DNA from: Sulfurimonas sp. C5
GTDB lineage: Bacteria; Campylobacterota; Campylobacteria; Campylobacterales; Sulfurimonadaceae
Assembly: GCF_029872055.1 (NCBI RefSeq)
Contig: NZ_JARXNQ010000001.1
Span: 790,883-854,882, forward strand
Length of the DNA: 64,000 bases
Direction of reading: 5' to 3'
Part shown: positions 54,710 through 63,761 of the stretch, one piece after another
How positions within the stretch are numbered: position 1 is the first letter of the stretch
Layout: each line of letters starts with the position of its first letter
Notes under the pieces: model-generated
What the model saw: only the letters and a program-made list of their open reading frames with translations
Told to the model about the DNA's origin: nothing
Database searches by the model: none
Made by a program: the position numbers and the translations under genes

Positions 54710-54736
54710 CCGATACTATTATTGTAATAGTATCGG
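54710..54736. terminator. Bidirectional terminator between SulP and GGDEF-EAL genes
   Basis: A perfect 12-bp stem (CCGATACTATTA / TAATAGTATCGG) with the 3-nt loop TTG. TTTT follows on the plus strand and AATTGTTTT on the minus strand, so it can stop both convergent genes. The right side lies only 2 nt from the stop codon of the minus-strand gene. Confidence 0.8.
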
Positions 54737-54738
54737 TT

Positions 54739-55986
54739 TTAATCTTCTAAAAGTTCTTTCTGAGGTTTACCTAAGTAAAACCCTTGAGAAAACTCTATAT
54801 CGAATTCTCGAACCTTCTCTAAAACTTCTTTATTATGCACAAATTCTGCAACAACTTCAATATTACATAGCTTACAAAAATCAACAATAGTCTGTACTAC
54901 AATTTGGTTCTTCGTATTTTCTACTATGTCTTTAATAAATACACCGTCTATTTTAATAAAGTCCGGATGAAAATCTATCAATCTTGCAAAGTTTGAATTT
55001 TCAATACCGAAATCATCCAGTGCTATTTTAAATCCTTTCTCTCTTAAAGAAGTAATTTGTGTAAGCATATACGGTTTTGTTAAAGTGGTTATATCTTCCA
55101 AAATTTCTAAAATAACTCGTGACGGAGGAATATTATATTGTTCACATTTTTCAAGCAACAAATCTTCTAAATACTCTAGATTAATATCGTCCGATGTAAT
55201 ATTGATCGAAAAAGAGTACTCTGTTTTTGAAAACTTTTCAAACGCTGTTTTAATCACAAAGCGGGTAATTAGCTCTAATATACCAGTTACTCTACAGGCA
55301 TACATAAAATTATCGGGTGTTATATATGAAGTTCCATTTGAAATACGAATCAGACATTCGTATTTCACTACTTTGTTAGTTCTGTTATCTATAATAGGTT
55401 GATAAAAGAGAACAAACTTTTCATCTTCCATATACTGTCTTACATTTTTAATCCAGTCTATATGCTGTAAATGATTCTTGATGAAACTTGAATTTTGATC
55501 AAAAAGTTTGTAAGAATTTTTTTTGTACTGGCGTGCATCGTCAAGTGCTAAATTAGCATTATTCAGTAACTTATATCCCTGTCCGGTATATATCCCTATA
55601 CTGAAAAAGATTTTGACTACTGAGTTCTCAGTTTCATAAATATCCATCTCGTTAAAAAAAGAGATAACAATCTGTGCTATCTCCTCTTTTTCAATATTTA
55701 AGGTAAGTTGGTCTGTTAAAAAAACAAATTGATCCCCGTCAAAACGGAAAATCTCTCCGTGTGCCGGTTTTAACATTTTTAAGTAGTTTGCTATATTTTT
55801 AAGTATCTCATCACCTATTAAATAGCCATAAGTATTATTAATATTTGAAAAGTTATCGATATCTAAAATAAACAAAGTATATTCTTTATTTGTTTTGATA
55901 TATTCTAATAATGCCAATCTATTATACAAACCTGTCAAAGGGTCTACATAACAATCACATAGTTTCTCTTCAAATTCAATTTTCAT
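54739..55986 (-). CDS. GGDEF-EAL protein, probable c-di-GMP phosphodiesterase
   Basis: A 415-residue soluble protein with no sensor domain. The GGDEF domain (about 13-160) has a degenerate A-site, RFDGDQF, so cyclase activity is unlikely. The EAL domain (about 175-410) keeps catalytic residues: ECLIR for EAL, the Asn in SINITSDDI, ILEILED, LDDFG, DFIKIDG and the QGFYLG end. It is therefore probably a phosphodiesterase, perhaps with GTP regulation. The start lies 6 nt after a TGC-TATTAT box with no Shine-Dalgarno. Confidence 0.88.
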   Translation of the reverse strand: MKIEFEEKLCDCYVDPLTGLYNRLALLEYIKTNKEYTLFILDIDNFSNINNTYGYLIGDEILKNIANYLKMLKPAHGEIFRFDGDQFVFLTDQLTLNIEKEEIAQIVISFFNEMDIYETENSVVKIFFSIGIYTGQGYKLLNNANLALDDARQYKKNSYKLFDQNSSFIKNHLQHIDWIKNVRQYMEDEKFVLFYQPIIDNRTNKVVKYECLIRISNGTSYITPDNFMYACRVTGILELITRFVIKTAFEKFSKTEYSFSINITSDDINLEYLEDLLLEKCEQYNIPPSRVILEILEDITTLTKPYMLTQITSLREKGFKIALDDFGIENSNFARLIDFHPDFIKIDGVFIKDIVENTKNQIVVQTIVDFCKLCNIEVVAEFVHNKEVLEKVREFDIEFSQGFYLGKPQKELLED

Positions 55987-55992
55987 AACGCT

Positions 55993-55998
55993 ATAATA
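55993..55998 (-). promoter_or_regulatory. Extended -10 of the GGDEF-EAL gene, predicted leaderless start
   Basis: On the minus strand TGC-TATTAT (5 of 6 match, extended) is followed by 6 nt (agcgtt) and ATG 55986. No ribosome-binding site is visible. Confidence 0.5.
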
Positions 55999-56009
55999 GC
56001 AAAAAAATG

Positions 56010-57278
56010 TTAAATCTGGTGAATTGGGAGTTCTACTGCAAAGGAACTACCACCCTCTTCAGGAATATATTTGATCTTTCCTTTCATTCTCGTCTCAATA
56101 ATGTTTTTGGCAATATAAAGTCCTATTCCTGTACCTGAAGATTTATGTTTTGTTGTAAAGTACGGTTCAAAAATCTTCTCTTGAATTTCACTAGGTACTC
56201 CACCACCGTTATCAGAAATTTTCACAACTCCTACATTTCCGTTACTTTCTAAAGAAAGACAAATATACCCCTCTTTGATAATATTTTCTTTAATAGACTT
56301 TTTAATAGCATCCGTGGCATTATTTATAAGTATGAACAAGATCTGCTTAAATTCATTTTCAACACCTTTAAAAGCAAAATGATCGTTGTCTAGCTTTGTT
56401 TCTATTTTAATGTTACAGTTTCTTAGTTGTGCTTCTAAAATTCTCAATATTTCCACAATACTTCTACTTGGCATAAAATACGCTTCATGTTCATCGGCAG
56501 CAGGATTTAAAAAGTTTCTGAAATCATCAATAGTATCTGATAAATAACTAATATTGTAAGCAATGGCTTCAAGCTTCTCTATAAGTTCATCTTTTTTAAT
56601 ATCACTTACAGCCAATTGTGTTTCTATATTTGCAATAGCAAGTCCCATTATATTAAGCGGTTGTCTCCATTGATGAGCAATAGATTCCAACATCTCCCCC
56701 ATTGCTGCTTGACGGGACTGATGTAACATTACTTTTTCTTGTTTTTGCTGTTTTTGTACTTCATAACGTACTTTTTCTTCCAGTTTCTCATTAAACTCTT
56801 CAAGCGTTTTTCTCTGCGCTTCTAAAAGTGTTAAATTCTTTTCCAAACTTTCTTGTGCTTGTTTTAACTCAGTAATATCACGTCCTGCCCCAACAGTTCC
56901 AATAATTTTTCCTTTACGATCATAAAAGGGTGCTTTAAAAACTTCTAAATAAAGCATCTTGCCTTTTACATTTCCAAACTCTTCAAAACGCATAGGCTTA
57001 TTATTTTCAATAACTACCTGATCACTGTTAAAACACAACTCTCCGAATGTGTGCCAATTAGGATTGTCTTTATGCTTTCCTCTTTCTCTTAAAGCAAAAA
57101 AAACATCATTTTTTCCTACTACTTCATGAGTATCTTTTGCCATAAGCAAGCCATCACATAGTGCTTTATTTGCATAGATATACGTACCTTCTATATCTTT
57201 AATCCATAACATATCCGGCAGATGGAGTGTTAAAAGTTCCAGTAATTCAGTAGCATGTCTTTTTACCTGTGAATGCAT
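56010..57278 (-). CDS. PAS-domain sensor histidine kinase
   Basis: A 422-residue soluble kinase. An N-terminal PAS domain (LPDMLWIKDIEGTYIYANKAL, about 20-140 with PAC) is followed by a coiled coil (about 138-190), the H-box IAHQWRQPLNIMGLA typical of this phylum, and the HATPase core (NNATDAIKKS N-box, DNGGGVP, GTGIGLYIAKNII). There is no membrane span. It has no response regulator beside it. It follows the transglutaminase-like gene by 16 nt. Confidence 0.9.
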   Translation of the reverse strand: MHSQVKRHATELLELLTLHLPDMLWIKDIEGTYIYANKALCDGLLMAKDTHEVVGKNDVFFALRERGKHKDNPNWHTFGELCFNSDQVVIENNKPMRFEEFGNVKGKMLYLEVFKAPFYDRKGKIIGTVGAGRDITELKQAQESLEKNLTLLEAQRKTLEEFNEKLEEKVRYEVQKQQKQEKVMLHQSRQAAMGEMLESIAHQWRQPLNIMGLAIANIETQLAVSDIKKDELIEKLEAIAYNISYLSDTIDDFRNFLNPAADEHEAYFMPSRSIVEILRILEAQLRNCNIKIETKLDNDHFAFKGVENEFKQILFILINNATDAIKKSIKENIIKEGYICLSLESNGNVGVVKISDNGGGVPSEIQEKIFEPYFTTKHKSSGTGIGLYIAKNIIETRMKGKIKYIPEEGGSSFAVELPIHQI

Positions 57279-57294
57279 ATAGTATTTCCCTTGT

Positions 57295-58740
57295 CTATTT
57301 GAGCTTTATAAAAGATTCTGGTTGAATATTTCTGTATTTTGGCATATTAAGTCCAATATTCGCATTAATGTACGTAGGATCTGCTATAACATACTTTCGA
57401 GTTCCAACTGTTACCATGTCACCGTTTAAAGGTACGGAAAGTGCCGTAGTCATGTGATCTTTATATTTTACACCTACAACACCGTAATCAAATATCTTTT
57501 TAACTAGTTTTCCAAATAAAATTGCTCTATCTTCACAATCTGAGCTATCATAGTAAAGTGTCTCTTCTGCAAACATTACTTTATCTTTTCCAAACTGTTC
57601 ATCGTCTCGTTGATATTTAAAAGATTTTTGAACAAAATGAAGAATAAAATTTAAACTATATAATGCTTTTTTACCATTAATATATTTTCTTAAACCTGTT
57701 ATAACATCATTATATACGCTACTATCAAAAGCTGCATTAAAATATACATCATAATCAACTTGTGGATATGTATTCATAAAATCTATAAGGTTTTTATTAA
57801 TTGACACATCAACATCATATCTACCTGCTTGATTTGAAAACGTCAATTTCTTTTTTAATAGTGATTGTACTAAATTCGGTGTTTTTGGCATAGTAAAATC
57901 AAGTTTCTTAACAGCCTCTGGATACTTTTTATCATAAGTATACAATCTTCCCAGAGAGCTTTTAGAATTTTGATAGTCTATAGCATAATAATACGTATCT
58001 TCGATTTTATATCTAGGTGTTGCAAAAATAGTTTGTTTCGAGTTTTCCAGCAGAACTATATGATTTTGCACTAAGCCTATTTTAACGTCATAGGAGAGTT
58101 TTGTAAGGATAAACCATTTAAAAAGCTGTTCTTCATCAGGTTTAACGTAAATATGTTTTGAAATTGCAGTAACAAGTTGAAAAACACCCCAGTCATTTAA
58201 CTGCATCTCAGCGGCAATCTTTTGTACACTATCTATCAGTTGTTCATAATCACTAGAAGCCATTACACCAAAAAAGCTTATAATACCGTTTTGATTCTTT
58301 GGATAAAAACGAACATTTTTTATTTTTTGGTCAATATTAAATCCAACCAAAGTACCGAAAAAATTAAACTCAACATCCTTATGGATTACTTTTTCTTCTT
58401 TTTTCTCTTCTCTCTTTTTTTCTATTGTAGGCAGTGAGATATCTACTCTCGGTCCAATCTCTTTTGATGGTGTTTCTTGAAGAGATTCTATATTTTTCGG
58501 TTTTGGTTTTTCAAAAAATTTAGGAGTTGTATATGCTTCGTATTCTCTCCATTGCTCTTGTAGATACTTGTTAAATTCCTGATCGCGCTTATCTTTAAAC
58601 TCTTCAAATGAACCTATTTGTGTACGTTTGAAATCTGCAAAGCTTTCAGCTTTTAAACTAAATGATAAAAATACTAATAAAAGACTAAAAAGGCCAAACA
58701 GCCTGAACAATTTTAGAACCCCATCCTCTATTATTTGCAC
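57295..58740 (-). CDS. Exported transglutaminase-like cysteine protein in a flgH operon
   Basis: A 481-residue protein with an N-terminal signal (LFGLFSLLLVFLSFSLKA) and a C-terminal transglutaminase-like domain: DSSDCEDRAILFGKLV (Cys near 401), YKDHMTTALSVP (His) and KYVIADPTYINANIG (Asp), the catalytic triad order. The middle is unassigned. The frame starts at ATG 58740, inside flgH, overlapping it by 56 nt; a TTG at 58710 would also serve. The enzyme could act on periplasmic proteins or peptidoglycan; the flagellar link is from position only. Confidence 0.72.
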   Translation of the reverse strand: MQIIEDGVLKLFRLFGLFSLLLVFLSFSLKAESFADFKRTQIGSFEEFKDKRDQEFNKYLQEQWREYEAYTTPKFFEKPKPKNIESLQETPSKEIGPRVDISLPTIEKKREEKKEEKVIHKDVEFNFFGTLVGFNIDQKIKNVRFYPKNQNGIISFFGVMASSDYEQLIDSVQKIAAEMQLNDWGVFQLVTAISKHIYVKPDEEQLFKWFILTKLSYDVKIGLVQNHIVLLENSKQTIFATPRYKIEDTYYYAIDYQNSKSSLGRLYTYDKKYPEAVKKLDFTMPKTPNLVQSLLKKKLTFSNQAGRYDVDVSINKNLIDFMNTYPQVDYDVYFNAAFDSSVYNDVITGLRKYINGKKALYSLNFILHFVQKSFKYQRDDEQFGKDKVMFAEETLYYDSSDCEDRAILFGKLVKKIFDYGVVGVKYKDHMTTALSVPLNGDMVTVGTRKYVIADPTYINANIGLNMPKYRNIQPESFIKLK

Positions 58741-59416
58741 GATCTACATCCCCTTCCGTTTTATAAAGAATTTTTGCATCACTCATTTGAGTTGAATTGA
58801 TAGTATTTGTCTGGTCTATATCGTACGGGCGAATAACACCACTTATTTGTATGATCTGTTTTTGTTGATCAACCAAAATTTCACGTTTGCCACTGATGTA
58901 GTAGTTTCCGTTGCTTAATACTTTTACAATTCTAGCAGAAACTGTGGTTGTAAAGCTAGCATCTTTAGTTGCACTACCCTGTCCTTTGTAAGAACTAGTA
59001 GATCCTCCTGTAAAACCGATATCTGTAAAGCCGTTAAGTTTATTAACTGCTCGTGCTACTTCTCCATTCATATTTGAACCGTTTGTACCAGTAGTAAATG
59101 CTCCACCGCCTAATGCCAATGAATCAGTTTCGCTTAGTTGTTTAGATCCTGTATTAGAACTCTGTGCTGTCTCAGAAATAACCACTGTTACAATATCATT
59201 TACATGCATCGCTTTATGATCGGAAAATAAAGGATTTTCCCCCTGTCCAAAAATACTTCCAGTAGATGCAAAGTCCTGACTGTCTTCTTTAGGTGGCATC
59301 TCCTCCACATATTTTGGAGGTTCAAAATTGATTTCCGGTTCTGTCAGGTTTGCCGTACAGCCGCTAAAAAACAGTGTAGACAAAAAGATAAAAAATGATA
59401 CAGTTGTTATTTTCAT
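58685..59416 (-). CDS. flgH: Flagellar L-ring protein FlgH
   Basis: Outer-membrane lipoprotein that forms the L-ring around the flagellar rod. The 243 residues have a lipobox FSGC (Cys20), the conserved HVNDIVTVVISETAQSSNTGSK-type block near 70-95 and a C-terminal IQISGVIRPYDIDQTNTINS (about 190-209). The end overlaps the transglutaminase-like gene. It shares a symmetrical promoter region with yqeY. Confidence 0.93.
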   Translation of the reverse strand: MKITTVSFFIFLSTLFFSGCTANLTEPEINFEPPKYVEEMPPKEDSQDFASTGSIFGQGENPLFSDHKAMHVNDIVTVVISETAQSSNTGSKQLSETDSLALGGGAFTTGTNGSNMNGEVARAVNKLNGFTDIGFTGGSTSSYKGQGSATKDASFTTTVSARIVKVLSNGNYYISGKREILVDQQKQIIQISGVIRPYDIDQTNTINSTQMSDAKILYKTEGDVDRANNRGWGSKIVQAVWPF

Positions 59417-59445
59417 AAAGATGTTCCATACTTATTGTGATTTAG

Positions 59446-59466
59446 CTATAATTCTAGCAATTATAG
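59446..59466. promoter_or_regulatory. Palindrome with face-to-face -10 boxes for yqeY and flgH
   Basis: CTATAATT-CTAGC-AATTATAG: 8-bp perfect arms with a 5-nt spacer. Each arm contains TATAAT, one on each strand (plus 59447-59452; minus 59465-59460). The predicted start sites are about 6 nt apart and lead outward to yqeY and flgH. The two promoters overlap, so RNA polymerase can use only one at a time. Confidence 0.45.
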
Positions 59467-59488
59467 TTCCAGAAAAAAGGTATAAAAT

Positions 59489-59932
59489 ATGTCATTAAGA
59501 GAAACAATTAATCAAGATCTAAAAGATGCAATGAAAGCAAAAGATGTAAAGAAGAGAGATGCACTTCGTCTTTTAACATCTGCATTTAAACAAATTGAAG
59601 TAGACGAAAGAAAAGAATTAAACGATGATGATATTATCAAAATCATACAAAAACAGATCAAAAGCCGTAACGATTCTGCTGCTCAGTACAAAGATGCTGA
59701 TCGCCTGGATTTAATGGAAAAAGAGCTTGAAGAAATCGCAGTATATGAACCTTATTTACCAAAACAACTCTCAGATGATGAGTTAGCTGACGCTTTAAAA
59801 ACTATTATTACAAATGTTGGTGCAGAGTCGATCAAAGATATGGGAAAAGTTATGGGTGCTGCAAGCAAAGAATTAGCTGGAAAAGCTGACGGAAAAAGAA
59901 TTAACGAGTGCGTTAAAACACTGCTTTCATAA
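59489..59932 (+). CDS. YqeY/GatB-tail domain protein
   Basis: A 147-residue helical protein of the GatB/YqeY family: LKDAMKAKDVKKRDALRLL, EVDERKELNDDDIIKIIQKQIK, YEPYLPKQLSDDEL, and a closing GKVMGAASKELAGKADGKRIN. It is equivalent to the tRNA-interacting tail of GatB but free-standing; function unclear. An AAAAGG site and ATG 59489 give the start. Confidence 0.88.
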   Translation: MSLRETINQDLKDAMKAKDVKKRDALRLLTSAFKQIEVDERKELNDDDIIKIIQKQIKSRNDSAAQYKDADRLDLMEKELEEIAVYEPYLPKQLSDDELADALKTIITNVGAESIKDMGKVMGAASKELAGKADGKRINECVKTLLS

Positions 59933-59945
59933 ATTTTACCAAATT

Positions 59946-59971
59946 CGTTTCCATGCTTCAGCTTGGGAACG
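59946..59971. repeat. REP-like 26-nt palindrome
   Basis: CGTTTCCATG-CTTCAG-CTTGGGAACG folds into a stem with one G-U and one T/T mismatch. It lies between the convergent yqeY and Mut7-C genes. Its CGTTCCCA...TGGGAACG edges resemble short palindromes that recur in many bacterial genomes. It lacks a U-run, so it is a weak terminator at best. Confidence 0.4.
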
Positions 59972-59986
59972 CAAGATACCAACTTC

Positions 59987-60445
59987 TTATATTGCTTCTA
60001 TTTTATGCATCATACGTTTATAGTGACTTCCATGCCAATAGATGCGTTTACATTTAGGACAGATCTCAAAAAAGTTAAAATAGTTCAATACTTTGCTGGG
60101 TACTTGGTCTAAAATCTCTGTCTTGTTAACCTCTTTGAGTGTCACGTTACATAAAGTACAGCGAGATTTTTGTCTATTGTTTTTAATGGAAAAAACTCTG
60201 TTAAGTTCACAAAGTTGTTCAAAATTATCGATTGAGTGCAAATAAAAGGTATTTGAGGTTTTCTTTTCGTGTAGCAGCTTGTCACGGGTAAGAATAATCC
60301 TATCCTCTTGCTCAGACAATTCAATTAAATCGTCATCATCAATAGAATCAAAAAACAAAGTATCAAACCCCATCATACGTAAATACTTTGCTAACTTGCC
60401 TAAATGACAATCGGCAATAAACTTTAAACTTTTTGCTGCATTCAT
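59987..60445 (-). CDS. Mut7-C RNase-domain protein
   Basis: A 152-residue protein of the Mut7-C family: a PIN-like N-terminal half (KFIADCHLGKLAKYLRMMGFDTLF, acidic DSIDDDDLIEL, then RIILTRDKLL) and a C-terminal zinc ribbon (RCTLCNVTL ... CPKCKRIYWHGSH). It is a predicted ribonuclease. I start at ATG 60445 where the domain begins; a TTG at 60478 is an in-frame alternative overlapping the upstream gene by 7 nt. Confidence 0.82.
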   Translation of the reverse strand: MNAAKSLKFIADCHLGKLAKYLRMMGFDTLFFDSIDDDDLIELSEQEDRIILTRDKLLHEKKTSNTFYLHSIDNFEQLCELNRVFSIKNNRQKSRCTLCNVTLKEVNKTEILDQVPSKVLNYFNFFEICPKCKRIYWHGSHYKRMMHKIEAI

Positions 60446-60471
60446 ATCAACATTATAACTAATGTAATATC

Positions 60472-63400
60472 CTACCAATCATCAAGAAGGATCTTTGAAG
60501 GTGCTTCTTCCTCAGTTTTTTCTTCTACTTTTACAACATTTATTTCCGGTTCTTCTAGAACCTCAACTTTTGGTTTTGAAAGCTGTTCTTCATATTGTAG
60601 TTCAAGTCCTTTAGATGTCATTACAAAACCATCCACTTTAATTTTTCCGTCATGAATTTGATTGTGATGCTCTTTACACAACGGGATCAGATTATGTTTA
60701 TGATCTTTATGGAAGTGTCCAATGAAACCTGAAGAGTTTGCTAAAGATTTATGATTAATGTGATGCACATCTTCAGCCACTGCTCCACAGATTACACATT
60801 TCGTGACATACAGATCTTTATTGTACTTCGATTTTTTCTTTTTCACTAAAAGTTCAAGCTCATCAAAATCGTTTGCAAGTCTTTTTCTTATGTTGTTTGC
60901 CATCTCTAGGAATTCATTATCCATATGGAGTGATTTTGCAAACTCTAAACCATAAATACTACTGCCGCTTCCCTCTTGAAGTACACGGTTAAAAAGTAAT
61001 TTATCGCTTTCTTCATCATACTCTACACTTAAATGCAGGTCTACTACGTTATTGATATTCGTAATTTCAGGCATAGTTGAAAGCTGATGCAGATGGGTTG
61101 CAAATACAAAAAGACATCTTGTATTTGCAAGTTTTTTAATTGCACTTGCAACGATTGCGACTCCGGAAAGTGTTTCCGTTCCATGAGAGATCTCATCACC
61201 AAGAACGATTGAGCGTACCGTTGCACGATTAAAGATATTTTTGAGTTCTAGCATCTCAACGGCAAAAGTTGAAAGACCTTTAGCCAGGTTATCTTTTGAA
61301 ACAATACGGGTAAAGATAGAATCAAACAGACTAAATTTCATAACAGAAGCACTGACGAAAAAGCCTGATTGTGCCATTAAAATTGCGATTCCGACACTTT
61401 TCATCAATGAGCTTTTTCCACTTGAATTGATTCCGTATAAAAGTACACCGTTGACCTCATGACCATCATGCACGCTTACATCAAGCATAATTGTCTTTGG
61501 ATGCGGCAGATCCATATAATCACGATTTCCCATCACTATATCGTTTGGAACATACAGCCCACCGCGCTCCTGGATCTCGATCAAAGGATGGCGCAGCTGC
61601 ATTATCTGCATAAAGTTCTCATCATCTTTAACATCGACAATCATCGGTCTTGCATGATTATAATCGGTTGCTGTTTTTGATGAGCTTACTCCGACATCAA
61701 GATCTGCTACATACGAAATCACTCTTTCAAAAAGTAAAGAATAGCGTCGCTCAAATACAGCTTGTACCTGCATATATCTGTCTTTTACAAGTGCTACGAT
61801 CTTACGGCGGTTTTTCATTATGCGATCTGAGAGCTCATCTGTAAAACTTGAAGTAATTTTGACACTGTTTGTCAATTTTTTCACATCAAACTGACTGAAT
61901 TCAGGATCTTTTTTAAATTCACTCTCAATTAAAGAAAAGCGGTTTTTACTCAGAGATATATAATATCCCTCTTTCTCTAAAACTCCTAAAGTAACCAGTT
62001 TTGTCGTAGAGTTTGCATTGGAATCTGTAAGTAGGGCCTCAATTTTTTGCATAATATCATCAAATGCAATCATCATGACCGAGTTTTCTTTTGTAAGGGT
62101 GTCGATGCTCTCATCAACGCCTTCCATCAAGAAGTTCTCATCTACTGTAGCGTTTGTAAAACGGCGTGATACATCAAGATCAATCGTTTTTACGATATCA
62201 CGTAAAAATTCATCGAGTTCACTCTCATGAAAAGGAGTCTTTTGGATCTTGTGTTTTTTCACATAAAGCATTAAATCTTTAACACTCACCAAAGAATCAT
62301 AAATGTGATTCATCTCAAAAGGATGCAGACGTCCTAAATTTAAACGACGGGCAAGACGTTCCAGATCGTAAATTCCGCGCATCATCTCATCTAAAAAACG
62401 TGTATGGGACGATACTCTCTCGATCAGGTTATAACGACGCTCAAGTTCTTCGCTCTCCATAATAGGATTGAGTAGTCTCTCTTTTAATAAACGGCGCCCT
62501 ATTGCCGTAGAACTGCGATCAAGCATTCTTAGAAGCGTAAACTCTTTTTTGTCTTTTGATATTACACCCATCTGCTCGAGTGCATTGTTTCCAAGATACA
62601 TAAAACGACGATTGTCTATGATTCTTGGCATAGACATCTTTTGCACAATGTAATAATCGTGCTCTATTACAAAGTCTATGAGAATTGCCAACGACTCTGT
62701 AATCATAGGATTGCGTTCTAAGTCAAGATGCTCGATTGGAGAGAGAAGTGACTGAATCTGATACACCCCTTGAAAGAGCTCGTTTTGATACTCAACTTTT
62801 AAGCGTTTATTGTTTACAGAGTAATGGTAATGTTCAGGAATTTCAAGATACTGCATTACATGCTTCTGATTTTCAACACCCTCTAAAAACGTAACAACTA
62901 CTTCACTTGTTCTGTAAACATTTAAAAGATTAAATACCTCGTCAAGTGCATAAAAAGGGTCTTCACTCGTAGAATGTGTCTCATATAACCATGTTTTTCC
63001 AGTTGTAACATCGATGGCAGAATATCCAACACTGTAGATATCTTTATACTTATCTACCAAAATCGAAACAATGTAGTTGTCATCGTTGTCAACTATATGA
63101 TCAAAGTTTGTCCCCGGAGAGATAATTTGAGATATGTAACGGCTTATTTTAGGAGGATTTCCCTTTTGTCTAACAACAATGATCGTGTATTTCTGCTCTT
63201 GAATCAAGCGGTTTAAGTAACGCTCGAAGCTCACTGCAGGGACACCAGCTAAAAGAGGGTTTTTATCAGAATTTTCGACAATGTTTTTATTTTTTTTCGT
63301 GAGCTGGATATTGAGTAGTTCGGCTATCTCTTTTGCTTTACCGACTTGTGACTCGTCGTTGTTGACTTCATACACTTCAAAGAAAGTACCAATCTCCATA

Positions 63401-63516
63401 AAAACAACCGTATCACGACCATATTTCTCTTCAAAAAGTTGTTGCAGTTCAAAATATGTTTGTGTTAAAAGTTTATTTTTATCGTTAAGTATCCGATCGA
63501 AGCTTGATGAGTCCAT
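60472..63516 (-). CDS. MutS7-type mismatch repair ATPase fused to HNH nuclease
   Basis: A 1014-residue MutS protein. Domain I keeps the mismatch-reading Phe-x-Glu (GTFFEVYE, Phe45 and Glu47). The core, lever and clamp domains follow. The ATPase has Walker [14 protein letters not shown] (near 696) and Walker B-like [15 protein letters not shown] (near 772). After about residue 900 comes an HNH endonuclease with CVIC (Cys907, Cys910), DVHHINH, and a CKEHHNQIH end. This layout is that of MutS7, reported from Campylobacterota, octocoral mitochondria and giant viruses, where the nuclease may replace MutL/MutH. The gene has its own promoter. Confidence 0.92.
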   Translation of the reverse strand: MDSSSFDRILNDKNKLLTQTYFELQQLFEEKYGRDTVVFMEIGTFFEVYEVNNDESQVGKAKEIAELLNIQLTKKNKNIVENSDKNPLLAGVPAVSFERYLNRLIQEQKYTIIVVRQKGNPPKISRYISQIISPGTNFDHIVDNDDNYIVSILVDKYKDIYSVGYSAIDVTTGKTWLYETHSTSEDPFYALDEVFNLLNVYRTSEVVVTFLEGVENQKHVMQYLEIPEHYHYSVNNKRLKVEYQNELFQGVYQIQSLLSPIEHLDLERNPMITESLAILIDFVIEHDYYIVQKMSMPRIIDNRRFMYLGNNALEQMGVISKDKKEFTLLRMLDRSSTAIGRRLLKERLLNPIMESEELERRYNLIERVSSHTRFLDEMMRGIYDLERLARRLNLGRLHPFEMNHIYDSLVSVKDLMLYVKKHKIQKTPFHESELDEFLRDIVKTIDLDVSRRFTNATVDENFLMEGVDESIDTLTKENSVMMIAFDDIMQKIEALLTDSNANSTTKLVTLGVLEKEGYYISLSKNRFSLIESEFKKDPEFSQFDVKKLTNSVKITSSFTDELSDRIMKNRRKIVALVKDRYMQVQAVFERRYSLLFERVISYVADLDVGVSSSKTATDYNHARPMIVDVKDDENFMQIMQLRHPLIEIQERGGLYVPNDIVMGNRDYMDLPHPKTIMLDVSVHDGHEVNGVLLYGINSSGKSSLMKSVGIAILMAQSGFFVSASVMKFSLFDSIFTRIVSKDNLAKGLSTFAVEMLELKNIFNRATVRSIVLGDEISHGTETLSGVAIVASAIKKLANTRCLFVFATHLHQLSTMPEITNINNVVDLHLSVEYDEESDKLLFNRVLQEGSGSSIYGLEFAKSLHMDNEFLEMANNIRKRLANDFDELELLVKKKKSKYNKDLYVTKCVICGAVAEDVHHINHKSLANSSGFIGHFHKDHKHNLIPLCKEHHNQIHDGKIKVDGFVMTSKGLELQYEEQLSKPKVEVLEEPEINVVKVEEKTEEEAPSKILLDDW

Positions 63517-63547
63517 TTATATCTTTATATCCCAAGAATTTTGGGCA

Positions 63548-63575
63548 ATTATATCATATTTGATGTTTATGTTAA
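63548..63575 (-). promoter_or_regulatory. Promoter of the MutS-HNH gene
   Basis: On the minus strand TTAACA (63575-63570) and TATAAT (63553-63548) are 16 nt apart. The predicted transcript starts near 63541, giving a short leader of about 25 nt with weak GGGATA before the ATG at 63516. Confidence 0.5.
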
Positions 63576-63682
63576 GTTTTTGACTTTCTTATCATTACTA
63601 TCAAAAAAGAATTACATTTATGTTAAATCTTTTGATTTATTACAGAATGATTACATAAAGATTACATAACGGTTACAACGCT

Positions 63683-63688
63683 TATAAT
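63683..63688 (+). promoter_or_regulatory. -10 box ahead of the chemotaxis receptor gene
   Basis: TATAAT in GCTTATAATTGGG, 73 nt before the receptor ATG. No -35 is recognised. The rest of the 245-nt gap (63517-63761) holds the MutS-HNH promoter on the other strand and nothing else that I can see. Confidence 0.4.
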
Positions 63689-63761
63689 TGGGCTTTTAAT
63701 CAAATAAACTTAAGTCTTCAAATCATATACTTCGTTAATTTTACAAAAGGTTAGAAAAAAA

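Noticed and set aside
54739..54741. Loss of the GGDEF-EAL C-terminus by the terminator
   Set aside because: The stem lies 2 nt outside the stop codon, and the EAL domain is complete through QGFYLG and a short tail, so the gene is intact.
60472..60850. HNH segment as an intein or homing endonuclease inserted in mutS
   Set aside because: It is at the C-terminus after a complete ATPase, with no splice-type Cys/Asn ends, and the same fusion is known for MutS7. It is treated as a native domain.
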